Positions 12,095 to 20,068 of a stretch of 24,452 bases of DNA are shown piece by piece. How positions within the stretch are numbered: position 1 is the stretch's first letter; each line of letters begins with the position of its first letter. The notes beneath the pieces are model-generated. The model had not been told where the DNA came from, ran no database searches, and worked only from the letters and a program-made list of their open reading frames with translations. The translations under genes and the position numbers were made by a program. The stretch is taken from positions 1 through 24,452 of the forward strand of contig JAJNDJ010000001.1 in the NCBI GenBank assembly GCA_021156345.1, written 5' to 3'. The DNA is from Rubrobacteraceae bacterium. Lineage in GTDB: Bacteria; Actinomycetota; Rubrobacteria; Rubrobacterales; Rubrobacteraceae.

Positions 12095-14260
12095 ATGAGT
12101 AAACGAGTATACGAGATTGCCCGCGAGCAGTCGCTGGAGAGTAAGCAAGTGATACAGCGCCTCAAGGAGGCCGGGGTGGACGTAAAGAGCCACTCCTCCT
12201 CCGTCGAGGATAACGTCTACGAAAGGGTCTTCGGCGCAGGGCCCAGCGTCGAAACGCCCAACGGCCGCTCGACGGCCCAGGAGGCCGAGGCCCAGGAGGC
12301 CCGCGCGGATGCGGAGCGCTCGGGACACGGTGCAGCCATGGCGGAGGCGCCGGCCGAAGAGCCTATGTCCGGGCCGCAGCAGAGCCGTCCCCAGAAGAAA
12401 CGCCGCAGGGTCGTTATAGACGCGAGTGCGAGGAATCGTGGCGCGCGCCCGGCAGCGCCTGCAGCCCCAGCTCCCAGTAAGGAGCCCCACCGGGCTCCCG
12501 TCGAAGAGAAAGTGCCCGACCGTAGCGGTGTGCTGGTCGAGCCGGGGGCGACAGTCAAAGATCTCGGCGAGGCCGTAGGGGTCCCTCCGACCCAGATCAT
12601 CAAGGTCTTGATGGGCCTCGGTGAGATGAAGACGCTCACCCAGACCCTATCGGCCGAGGAGATAGAGCTGGTCTCCGAGGAGCTCGGTGTTGAGGTCGAG
12701 ATCGGCGCGGTCGAGGAGCCCGAGCCGGTCGAGGTTACAGCAGACGACGACCCTGCCGACCTGGTCGAGAAGCCGCCCGTAGTCACGGTTATGGGGCACG
12801 TCGACCACGGCAAGACGAGCCTTCTGGACAGGATCCGACAGGCTAACGTCCAGTCCGGGGAGGCGGGGGGTATCACGCAGCACATCGGGGCCTACCAGGT
12901 CGAATCAAACGGCAGGAAGGTAACCTTTATAGACACCCCGGGCCACGAGGCATTCACGGAGATGCGGGCCCGCGGTGCGCGGGTAACGGACGTGGTGGTG
13001 CTCGTCGTGGCCGCCGATGACGGCATCATGCCCCAGACGACTGAGGCTATCGAGCACGCGAGGGCCGCCGGCGTCCCCATGGTCGTGGCCCTCAACAAGA
13101 TCGACGTTCCGAACGCGAACCAGGACAGGGTTCTCGGGGAGCTCTCCGAAAGGGAGCTCGTACCCGAGGTCTACGGCGGGGATACCGTAACGGTGCCGGT
13201 TTCGGCCAAGACCGGCGAAGGCATCGATGAGCTTCTGGAGAATATCCTGCTCGTCGCCGAGCTCGAGGACTTGAAGGCGAACCCCAAGGCCCCAGCGAGC
13301 GGCTACGTTATCGAGGGGGAACGCGACCCTGGACGCGGTCCTGTCGCCACGCTGCTGTTGAGTCGCGGGACGCTCGAGAAGAGCAATGCCGTGCTCGCAG
13401 GAACGGCCTACGGTAGGGTTAGGGCGATGCTCGACTTCATGGGCAATCGTGTCAAGGAGGCAGGACCGGGGACGCCGGTCGAGATCCTCGGCCTCTCCGG
13501 TGTCCCCGAGGCGGGTACCCGCTTCGAGGTCGTCGACCACGAGCGGATCGCGCGCGACCGCGCCCAGCAGGCGGAGGAGAAACAGCGAAGGCAGGAGCTC
13601 GCGCAGGGCGGTACGCGCCGTACGCTCGAGGAGCTACTCGGCGAGGGCGGCACCCAGGACCTCAACCTCGTCGTCAAGGCGGATGTCGCCGGGTCTGTCG
13701 AGGCGCTCAAGGAGGCGCTCGCCAGACTCTCCACGGACGAGGTGCGCGTCAACATCGTGCGCAGCGGCGTCGGGGCTCTTACGGACTCTGACGTCATGCT
13801 TGGCTCGGCTAGCGACGGCATCCTGCTCGGCTTCAACGTCAGGCCCACGAATACGGCCAAGCAGGTCGCCGAGCGCGAAGGCGTCGAGATCCGGACCTAC
13901 GACGTGATCTACAAGGCCCTCGAAGAGATCGAGGCCGCCATGCGCGGCATGCTCGCCCCCGATATCGAGGAGCACGAGAGCGGTACCGCCGAGGTGCGCC
14001 AGACCTTCAGGGTGCCCAACGTCGGGGTCGTCGCTGGCTGCTACGTCACGAGCGGGGAGATCTTCCGCAACAACCGCGTGCGCGTCGTGCGCGACGGCGC
14101 CGTGGTCTACGAGGGCAACATCGCCTCCCTGAAACGCTTCAGGGACGACGTCCGCTCCGTGCGCGAGGGTTTCGAGTGCGGCGTGGGCGTCGAGAACTTC
14201 AACGACGTCAAAGAGGGAGACGTGCTCGAGTTCTTCGAGACCGTCGAGGTCCCGAGGTAA
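12095..14260 (+). CDS. infB: Translation initiation factor IF-2
   Basis: IF-2 is the GTPase that brings initiator tRNA to the 30S and joins the subunits. The 721-residue product has an IF2_N helical domain ([19 protein letters not shown]), then a Pro/Ala/Arg-rich linker with the basic patch QKKRRRVV. A second IF2_N-like domain follows near 145-200 ([20 protein letters not shown]). The G domain has G1 GHVDHGKT at 234-241, G3 DTPGHEA from 280, G4 NKID from 334 and G5 SAKTGEG. Domains II-IV follow, with [16 protein letters not shown] in domain III and [14 protein letters not shown] in the fMet-tRNA-binding C2 domain. The ATG start is 8 nt after the nusA stop, with AGGGGA just upstream. No abnormal feature. 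Confidence 0.97.
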   Translation: MSKRVYEIAREQSLESKQVIQRLKEAGVDVKSHSSSVEDNVYERVFGAGPSVETPNGRSTAQEAEAQEARADAERSGHGAAMAEAPAEEPMSGPQQSRPQKKRRRVVIDASARNRGARPAAPAAPAPSKEPHRAPVEEKVPDRSGVLVEPGATVKDLGEAVGVPPTQIIKVLMGLGEMKTLTQTLSAEEIELVSEELGVEVEIGAVEEPEPVEVTADDDPADLVEKPPVVTVMGHVDHGKTSLLDRIRQANVQSGEAGGITQHIGAYQVESNGRKVTFIDTPGHEAFTEMRARGARVTDVVVLVVAADDGIMPQTTEAIEHARAAGVPMVVALNKIDVPNANQDRVLGELSERELVPEVYGGDTVTVPVSAKTGEGIDELLENILLVAELEDLKANPKAPASGYVIEGERDPGRGPVATLLLSRGTLEKSNAVLAGTAYGRVRAMLDFMGNRVKEAGPGTPVEILGLSGVPEAGTRFEVVDHERIARDRAQQAEEKQRRQELAQGGTRRTLEELLGEGGTQDLNLVVKADVAGSVEALKEALARLSTDEVRVNIVRSGVGALTDSDVMLGSASDGILLGFNVRPTNTAKQVAEREGVEIRTYDVIYKALEEIEAAMRGMLAPDIEEHESGTAEVRQTFRVPNVGVVAGCYVTSGEIFRNNRVRVVRDGAVVYEGNIASLKRFRDDVRSVREGFECGVGVENFNDVKEGDVLEFFETVEVPR

Positions 14261-14269
14261 AGGCGGCTT

Positions 14270-14551
14270 TTGTTCTGCACGGTAAGGCTGGAACTGGAGC
14301 TGCCTTTCTCTTCGAGTCTGAAGGATAAGCGACAGACGCTACGCTCCCTCAAGGACCGGCTCCGCCGCAAGAACGTCTCTGTGGTGGAGTCGGATCACCA
14401 GGACCTCTGGCAGCGGGCCACGATGGAGATCGCACTCGCCGCGGTCTCGCGCGGAGCTGCCGAGGAGAAGCGAGAAGAGCTTCGCAGGATGCTCCTCAAC
14501 TACGAGGAGCTCTCGATACTGGACTGGCGCGAGGAGTTCGTAAAGCTGTGA
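14270..14551 (+). CDS. ylxP: DUF503 (YlxP-like) small protein
   Basis: The 93-residue protein matches the DUF503/YlxP family: an RLELELPFSSSLKDKRQTLR opening followed by SLKDRLRRKNVSVVE, DHQDLWQRATMEIALAAVS and LNYEELSILDWREE at the end. The family sits between infB and rbfA in many Gram-positive bacteria and is presumed to act in ribosome biogenesis or translation; no biochemical role is known to me. The start is TTG at 14270, 9 nt after infB, with GAGGT at 14254-14258 inside the infB end. The stop overlaps rbfA (GTGA). Confidence 0.9.
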   Translation: MFCTVRLELELPFSSSLKDKRQTLRSLKDRLRRKNVSVVESDHQDLWQRATMEIALAAVSRGAAEEKREELRRMLLNYEELSILDWREEFVKL

Positions 14552-14904
14552 GCGGTCGCACGCGTAAGGTAGAGTCGCAGCTGAAGGAGATCACCGGCGA
14601 GGAGGTCGCCTCGCTGTCGGACCCGCGTATCCAGGGCCTCGTTACGATCACCGGCGTCAGGGTGAGCCCTGACCTTGCCCACGCTACGGTGTTCTACAGC
14701 GTGCTCGCCGGCGAGGATGAGATGGCCGCAAACGAAGGCCTGCAGAGCGCCGCCGGCCGCATCCAGGCCGCGGTAGGGGCCCAGACGCGCCTCAAGCGCA
14801 CGCCCAGGCTGCACTTCGAGCCCGACCCTGTTGTCGAGCGTGCCACCAAAATAGAAGCCGTACTGCGGGAGGTTAGGACAGATGACGACGCGCACGAAGA
14901 ATAA
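14548..14904 (+). CDS. rbfA: 30S ribosome-binding factor RbfA
   Basis: RbfA is a KH-fold factor that binds the 30S near helix 1 and the 3' end of 16S rRNA during late maturation. The 118-residue product has the family features RTRKVESQLKEITGEEVASL, LVTITGVRVSPDLAHATVFY and LKRTPRLHFEPDPVVERATK; the last is the usual R..P.L.F..D.....R..I block. The GTG start overlaps the ylxP stop, with GAGGAG at 14531-14536. Its 3' end overlaps nrnA by 23 bp in another frame and contains the nrnA Shine-Dalgarno. Confidence 0.95.
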   Translation: MSGRTRKVESQLKEITGEEVASLSDPRIQGLVTITGVRVSPDLAHATVFYSVLAGEDEMAANEGLQSAAGRIQAAVGAQTRLKRTPRLHFEPDPVVERATKIEAVLREVRTDDDAHEE

Positions 14905-15844
14905 TACGCTGGCGGAGATAGCGGAGTTCTTGAAGACCCTGGACCGGGTCGCCGTAACGACTCACGTAGGTTCTGACGGCGACGCCATCGGCGCTTCGGC
15001 TGCCCTCGTGCGTCTCATGCGCCGGCTAGGAGCCACGGCCGTATTCTGCCACGCGGAAGGGGTGCCCGAGTATCTGGGCTGGCTCTTGCCCGACGAGCCC
15101 CTGCGCGAGCTTCCGCCGGATCACGACCTGCTCGTCGCCGACACATCACGCGCAGATCGAACCGGCGTGCCTGTCCCCGAAGCGGGCGCCCGCCTCAACA
15201 TCGACCACCACGAGGACAACCCTCTCTACGCCGAGTACAACCTGGTTAGCCCGAGGGCCGCCGCGACGGCGGAGATCGTCGCCGACCTCTACGCCGAACT
15301 CGACGTGCCCATCGACAGGCCCGTCGCCGAGGCCCTCTACGTAGGCATCAAGACCGACACGGGCGGCTTCAACTTCCGTAACATCTCCCCTCGCGCCCAC
15401 GAGCTCGTCGCCGACCTGATTCGGGCTGGCGTCGTGCCCGCCGAGGTCAACGAGCGTATCAACCGCAGGGGCAGCATCGAACAGCTCAGGATCGTCGGCG
15501 TCTCGCTCGCGAACGCCGTGCGTTATGGGGACGCCCTTATCTCCACGGTCGAAAACTCTGATTATGAGAGGACCGGCGCAACAGAGCTCGACTCGAAAGA
15601 ATCCATCGACCAGCTCCGCACCGTCGCCGGTGTCGACGTCGTCGCCCACCTGCGCGAGGTGCCGCAGGGTACGAAAGGCTCCCTCCGCTCCGAGTCGGTC
15701 GACGTCGGGGAGATAGCGCGCCGCTTCGGCGGAGGCGGACACCGGCTCGCCGCCGGATACACCACGCCGCGCAGGCCCAACGAGGCCAGGGAAGAGCTTC
15801 TGGGAATACTTGAAGGCGTACTGGATCTCGGGGGCGGGCCATAA
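14882..15844 (+). CDS. nrnA: DHH-family nanoRNase / pAp phosphatase (NrnA-like)
   Basis: NrnA-type enzymes degrade 2-5 nt RNAs and dephosphorylate pAp, finishing RNA turnover; the family fits an operon tied to rbfA and truB. The 320-residue product has the DHH phosphoesterase motifs THVGSDGDAIGAS (Asp metal ligands), LLVADTSRADR, LNIDHHEDN and KTDTGGFNF. The DHHA1 substrate-binding domain ends with RRFGGGGHRLAAGY. The ATG at 14882 lies 8 nt after GGGAGGT (14867-14873). It overlaps rbfA by 23 bp, and its stop TAA overlaps the likely ATA start of truB (ATAA). Confidence 0.93.
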   Translation: MTTRTKNNTLAEIAEFLKTLDRVAVTTHVGSDGDAIGASAALVRLMRRLGATAVFCHAEGVPEYLGWLLPDEPLRELPPDHDLLVADTSRADRTGVPVPEAGARLNIDHHEDNPLYAEYNLVSPRAAATAEIVADLYAELDVPIDRPVAEALYVGIKTDTGGFNFRNISPRAHELVADLIRAGVVPAEVNERINRRGSIEQLRIVGVSLANAVRYGDALISTVENSDYERTGATELDSKESIDQLRTVAGVDVVAHLREVPQGTKGSLRSESVDVGEIARRFGGGGHRLAAGYTTPRRPNEAREELLGILEGVLDLGGGP

Positions 15845-16722
15845 CGGAGAGGGCCCTCTCAGGCGGCCTTCTGCTTGACAAGCCGCCAGGCATAACGAGT
15901 GCCAGGGCTGTCTCCGGGATCAAGCGCCTGCTCCCGAGGAAGACCAGGATCGGGCACACAGGAACCCTTGACCCCCTGGCCTCAGGCCTTCTCGTGCTCC
16001 TCGTCGGACGCGCAACCCGTCTCTCTCGCTACGTGACTTACCTCGACAAGTCATACACGGCCACCGCCCGCTTCGGCGCCGTCTCGGATACGCTCGACGC
16101 AGAAGGCAATATCACCGATCTCGACGCCCCTCTCCCTCCGGAAGAAGCTCTGCGCGACGCGCTCCCCACCTTCACGGGTGATCTCCTCCAGGTTCCACCG
16201 ATGGCCTCGGCCCTCAAGCAAGGAGGCGTCAGACTCTACGACCTGCACCGCCGCGGCATCAGCGTCGAGCGGGAGGCACGTCCCGTCAAGGTACATAGTC
16301 TCGCGCTCGCCGGCCTCGACCCCACGAAAGAGATGGCCACGTTCGAGATCTCCTGCAGCAGCGGTACCTACATAAGAACCCTCATAAACGACCTCGCCAA
16401 CTCCCTCGGCTCAGGCGCCTATCTTACCGCTCTGCGCCGCACGAACGTCGGACACCTCACCGTAGGTAACGCCCATGCCTCCCAAGATCTCCTCCCGGAA
16501 ACCTTACATAACCACATAATACCACCAAGCGATGTGATCGCCCATCTCCCTGAGGTGGCTGTTTCAGAGGAGACGGGCCGAGGTCTGGTATGCCACGGCG
16601 GGCCCATAGAGCGAGGTCGGGTCGATGGCAGTTACCGGGTGATGTGTGGGGGCGAGCTCCTAGCGGTGTATAGGGACGACGAGGACGCTGGGCGGGCCGA
16701 GGTGGTGCTATGCGCCCCGTAG
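15841..16722 (+). CDS. truB: tRNA pseudouridine-55 synthase, probable ATA start
   Basis: TruB makes pseudouridine 55 in the T-loop of tRNAs. Family features are GGLLLDKPPGITSARAV, the catalytic GHTGTLDPLASGLL (nucleophile Asp), YVTYLDKSYTATARFG, PPMASALKQGGVRLYDLHRRG, and SCSSGTYIRTLINDL. A PUA-like C-terminal region follows. The first in-frame GTG (15994) comes after the catalytic Asp, so it cannot be the true start. Between the in-frame TGA at 15811 and the GLLLDKP motif there is no ATG, GTG or TTG. The only natural position is ATA at 15841, overlapping the nrnA stop as ATAA, just where neighbouring gene pairs use ATGA or GTGA. From there the protein is 293 residues, a normal length. It overlaps ribF by 13 bp. 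Confidence 0.88.
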   Translation: MTERALSGGLLLDKPPGITSARAVSGIKRLLPRKTRIGHTGTLDPLASGLLVLLVGRATRLSRYVTYLDKSYTATARFGAVSDTLDAEGNITDLDAPLPPEEALRDALPTFTGDLLQVPPMASALKQGGVRLYDLHRRGISVEREARPVKVHSLALAGLDPTKEMATFEISCSSGTYIRTLINDLANSLGSGAYLTALRRTNVGHLTVGNAHASQDLLPETLHNHIIPPSDVIAHLPEVAVSEETGRGLVCHGGPIERGRVDGSYRVMCGGELLAVYRDDEDAGRAEVVLCAP

Positions 16723-17606
16723 TGGTAGCCCTGGGTAACTTCGATGGCGTGCACCTTGGCCATCAGGAGGTTTTGAGGCGGGCCGTCGAGGAAGGGCGGT
16801 GGAGGGACATGAAGGTCGTTGCGGCCACCTTCCATCCGCATCCACGTGCCGTACTGGGGGCTGGCGATCCGCCGAAGCTGCTTACGCCTCTGGGGTTGCG
16901 GTCTGAGATGCTACTCCTTTACGGGGCCGATGATGTGTGGGTGATACCATTCGACGTCGCCCTTTCCAGGAAGACACCAGAGCAGTTCGTAAAGGACGTG
17001 CTGATTGGCGAGGGTGGGGCCGGGGTGGTCGTAGTCGGTAAGAACTTTCGTTTCGGGCACAAGGCTGCCGGCCACTTCGGTGACCTCCTCCGGCTCATGC
17101 GGGAAGCTGGTGGAATGGCCGTCGGCGTTCAGGTACGCGGTGGGGGCATGGAGGGCGGTATCAGCTCCACCCGCATACGGGCTCTGGTCTCCGGTGGAGA
17201 TGTGACCGAGGCCGCTGGCCTCCTTGGACGTCCCTACATGCTCAGGGGTGAGGTAGTGGTCGGAGACAGGCGAGGCCGGTCGATCGGCTTTCCCACGGCC
17301 AATGTGCTGCCCCATACGGACGCTGTGATACCAGCCCGCGGAGTCTACGCAGGATTCCTCCGTTTCGGCGAAAATGAATATGCCGCATGTACGAACGTCG
17401 GGGTGGCTCCCACCTTCGGGAGGGCCGAGAGCCGTGTCGAGGCCTATCTACTCGACTTCGAGGGGGATCTCTACGGGCGCGTGGTCGACGTCAGCTTCCT
17501 GAAGCGCATAAGGGAGGAGCGACGATTCGCGGGCGTCGATGAGCTCATAGGACAGATTCGGCGCGACGTAGAAGAGGCCAGGATCATAGCTGGTGGACTG
17601 GGCTGA
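16710..17606 (+). CDS. ribF: Bifunctional riboflavin kinase / FAD synthetase
   Basis: RibF phosphorylates riboflavin to FMN and adenylates FMN to FAD. The 298-residue product has the N-terminal nucleotidyltransferase domain: ALGNFDGVHLGH at residues 7-18, ATFHPHPRAVL, VVGKNFRFGHKAAG and ISSTRIRALVSGG. The C-terminal riboflavin kinase domain has GRSIGFPTANV, the start of its ATP/Mg2+ site, then ARGVYAG, TNVGVAPTF and VEAYLLDFEGDLYG with the catalytic Glu. The ATG is inside the truB 3' end, with GAGGTGG at 16699-16705. The truB-ribF-rpsO order is common in bacteria. It ends the rimP-led run. Confidence 0.96.
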   Translation: MRPVVVALGNFDGVHLGHQEVLRRAVEEGRWRDMKVVAATFHPHPRAVLGAGDPPKLLTPLGLRSEMLLLYGADDVWVIPFDVALSRKTPEQFVKDVLIGEGGAGVVVVGKNFRFGHKAAGHFGDLLRLMREAGGMAVGVQVRGGGMEGGISSTRIRALVSGGDVTEAAGLLGRPYMLRGEVVVGDRRGRSIGFPTANVLPHTDAVIPARGVYAGFLRFGENEYAACTNVGVAPTFGRAESRVEAYLLDFEGDLYGRVVDVSFLKRIREERRFAGVDELIGQIRRDVEEARIIAGGLG

Positions 17607-17607
17607 C

Positions 17608-17625
17608 GGGGGGCCATTGGCGCCC
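17608..17625 (+). terminator. Weak hairpin after ribF
   Basis: GGGGCC (17610-17615) and GGCGCCC (17619-17625) form a short GC-rich stem with one bulged G and an ATT loop, just past the ribF stop. No T run follows, so it is at best a weak terminator. Confidence 0.3.
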
Positions 17626-17643
17626 GATACTAATTGATGCATG

Positions 17644-17652
17644 TGGTAGCAT
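17644..17652 (+). promoter_or_regulatory. Candidate extended -10 promoter for rpsO-pnp
   Basis: TGGTAGCAT fits TGnTAnnnT. No clear -35 box lies at the right distance (TTGATG at 17634 is too close). The context TGTGGTAGCAT with GGTCG shortly downstream resembles the rpsB promoter region at 1463-1485. It would give a leader of about 50 nt before rpsO. Confidence 0.4.
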
Positions 17653-17708
17653 AGAGGGTCGAACGGGTTAAAACGAGAGAGAAGTGAGTAAAGAGGAGAA
17701 AGAAGAAG

Positions 17709-17975
17709 TTGGCTGTAGTAGAGCACAAAGAGGAGATCATTCAAGAGCACCGGACGCACGAGGGGGACACGGGGTCGCCCGAGGTGCAGGTCGCGGTGCT
17801 CACGCGGCGCATAGCCCACCTTACCGAGCACTTGCGCGAGCACAAGCACGACTACCATTCACGGCGTGGACTGCTGAAGATGGTCGGCAGGCGCCGCAGG
17901 TTACTCAAATATCTGCAGAACAAGGATGTCGAGCGCTACCGGGCGCTCATCGCCAAGCTCGGCCTACGCCGGTAG
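17709..17975 (+). CDS. rpsO: 30S ribosomal protein S15
   Basis: S15 is a primary 16S rRNA-binding protein that organises the central domain of the 30S. The 88-residue product is standard length and carries [39 protein letters not shown] and [16 protein letters not shown], the rRNA-contacting core, ending KLGLRR. The start is TTG at 17709 with AGAGGAG at 17692-17698. It is followed 35 nt later by pnp, the conserved order. S15 autoregulates through its mRNA leader in several bacteria; I do not see a recognisable version of such a leader here. Confidence 0.97.
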   Translation: MAVVEHKEEIIQEHRTHEGDTGSPEVQVAVLTRRIAHLTEHLREHKHDYHSRRGLLKMVGRRRRLLKYLQNKDVERYRALIAKLGLRR

Positions 17976-18010
17976 TCCGGGTAACAAGAATAACAAGAGG
18001 AGAAAACTAT

Positions 18011-20068
18011 ATGCGACTAGACATACCAGTAGGTGAGCGCTCGATCGTGCTCGAAACCGGGAAGCTAGCCAAACAAGCCGGTGGCTCGGTGACGGCGAGG
18101 CTCGGTGACACAATGATACTCTCCACGGCCACGCGCTCGCAGGCTCCGCGCCCCGGCGCGACGTTCTTACCCTTGAGCGTGGACATCGAGGAGCGCATGT
18201 CCTCGGCCGGCAAGATCCCCGGCGGTTTTATCAAGCGCGAGGGTAGGCCCTCGGAGCGGGCGATCCTGACCTCGCGCCTCACGGATAGGCCTCTCAGGCC
18301 GCTCTTCCCCAAGAACTATCACTACGAGATACAGGTAATAGGCACCGTTCTGGTCGCCGACCAGGACACCCCGTATGATACCGTAAGCATGGTCGGGGCT
18401 TCTGCGGCGCTCGCCCTCTCCGACGTGCCCTTTGACGGCCCGATCGGGGCCGTGCGCATCGGACGTTCGCTCGACGGCGAGTTCATCCTGAATCCTACCT
18501 ACGCCCAGATCGCAGAGAGCGACCTGGACCTCGTGGTCGCAGGGACCAAGGAAGCCATCACCATGGTCGAAGCCGGGGCGAACGAGGTGCCCGAGAACGT
18601 CATGGTCGAGGCCCTGCAGGTCGCCCAGGAGGTCGTCAAGGCCCAGGCCGAGGCGATAGAGGAGTGGGCTCTCGAACATGGCAAAGAGAAGCAAGAGATA
18701 GAGGATACAGAGGAGAACCCCTTCCTCGCCGACTTCCGCGAGCGGTACTTCGGCCGGATGAAAGAAGGCATCGTCCAGACCGACCGGAGGGCCCGCCACG
18801 ACGTGCTCGAGGAGTTGCGCGAAGAGTTGATCGAGGGCCGCGAAGAAGAGGAGATTCCTCTGATCACGTCCGCCCTCTCGACGCTCGAGAAGGAGGCTTT
18901 CCGCGCTCTCTACATCGAGGACCGCAAGCGTACGGATCTGCGTGGGCTGGACGAGATAAGGCCAACCTCAGCCGAAGTGGGCGTGCTTCCGCGGGTCCAT
19001 GGAACGGGGCTCTTTACAAGGGGCGAGACGCAGGTCTTGAGCTCTCTGGCTCTGGCCGACCTCGGTCTCGCGCAGCGGCTCGACACCATCGAGCCGCAAA
19101 CGGGCAAGCGCTACATGCACCACTACAACTTCCCGCCTTTCTCCACGGGCGAGACGGGACGCCTGGGGAGTCCGCGGCGGAGAGAGATCGGGCACGGCGC
19201 TCTCGCCGAGCGGGCGCTGGCACCGGTCATTCCGTCGGAGGAAGAGTTCCCCTATGCTCTACGCGTAATATCCGAGGTATTCGAGTCGAACGGTTCCTCA
19301 TCGATGGCGAGCGTGTGCGGTTCGACGCTGGCATTGATGGACGGCGGCGTACCGATCAAAGCCCCTGTCGCCGGTGTTGCAATGGGGCTGGTCAAGGAGG
19401 GCGACGACTATGTCATCCTCAGTGACATCCAGGGCCTCGAGGACCATATGGGCGACATGGACTTCAAGGTCGCAGGCACGGCCGACGGCATAACGGCGCT
19501 CCAGATGGACATGAAGATCACCGGTGTTTCGGCCCAGCTCTTGCAGGAGGCGCTGGAGCAGGCGAAGGCAGGGCGTTTGCAGATACTCGAGATCCTGCGC
19601 GGCGCCATAGCCGAGCCGAGGGCGGAGGTCTCCGACTACGCCCCCAGGGTGGAGGTTATAAAGATCCCGAAGGATAAGATCGGGATGCTCATAGGGCCTG
19701 GCGGGAAGACCATCAACGCGCTACAGGAGCAGTTCGGCGTGAACATCTCCGTCGAGGACGACGGAACGGTCTTCGTTGCCGGTGAAGGAAGCATATCCAG
19801 GGATGCTGCCTCGGCGATAAACGGGATGATGAAGGATGTCGAAGCCGGTGAGATCTACACCGGCAAGGTCGTGAAGACCACCAACTTCGGGGCCTTCGTA
19901 GAGCTCACGCCGGGCCGCGACGGGCTCGTGCACATCTCGCGTCTCGCGCCGGGAAGGCAGCGGGTGGAGAGAGTCGAGGACGTCGTCAACGAGGGTGACC
20001 GTATCAAGGTGCGTGTCCTGGAGATAGACAAGCAGAATCGCATCAGCCTCGAGAAGCTGGAGGGCTAG
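18011..20068 (+). CDS. pnp: Polyribonucleotide nucleotidyltransferase (PNPase)
   Basis: PNPase degrades RNA 3'-5' phosphorolytically and can add tails. The ATG at 18011 is 8 nt after AGAGGAG (17996-18002). A longer in-frame reading from 17684 would run through rpsO out of frame and is rejected. The 685-residue product has RNase PH domain 1 (ARLGDTMILSTAT, GFIKREGRPSERAIL), the helical linker, and RNase PH domain 2 (LPRVHGTGLFTRGETQVL). The catalytic segment is LSDIQGLEDHMGDMDFKVAG. A KH domain carries IGMLIGPGGKTI near 557-568, and an S1 domain from about 613 (TGKVVKTTNFGAFVEL) ends the protein without an extra tail. It pairs functionally with RNase J downstream. Confidence 0.97.
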   Translation: MRLDIPVGERSIVLETGKLAKQAGGSVTARLGDTMILSTATRSQAPRPGATFLPLSVDIEERMSSAGKIPGGFIKREGRPSERAILTSRLTDRPLRPLFPKNYHYEIQVIGTVLVADQDTPYDTVSMVGASAALALSDVPFDGPIGAVRIGRSLDGEFILNPTYAQIAESDLDLVVAGTKEAITMVEAGANEVPENVMVEALQVAQEVVKAQAEAIEEWALEHGKEKQEIEDTEENPFLADFRERYFGRMKEGIVQTDRRARHDVLEELREELIEGREEEEIPLITSALSTLEKEAFRALYIEDRKRTDLRGLDEIRPTSAEVGVLPRVHGTGLFTRGETQVLSSLALADLGLAQRLDTIEPQTGKRYMHHYNFPPFSTGETGRLGSPRRREIGHGALAERALAPVIPSEEEFPYALRVISEVFESNGSSSMASVCGSTLALMDGGVPIKAPVAGVAMGLVKEGDDYVILSDIQGLEDHMGDMDFKVAGTADGITALQMDMKITGVSAQLLQEALEQAKAGRLQILEILRGAIAEPRAEVSDYAPRVEVIKIPKDKIGMLIGPGGKTINALQEQFGVNISVEDDGTVFVAGEGSISRDAASAINGMMKDVEAGEIYTGKVVKTTNFGAFVELTPGRDGLVHISRLAPGRQRVERVEDVVNEGDRIKVRVLEIDKQNRISLEKLEG

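Noticed and set aside
17684..18010. N-terminal extension of pnp through rpsO
   Set aside because: The extension is rpsO read in the wrong frame; PNPase homology begins at ATG 18011, which has its own strong Shine-Dalgarno.
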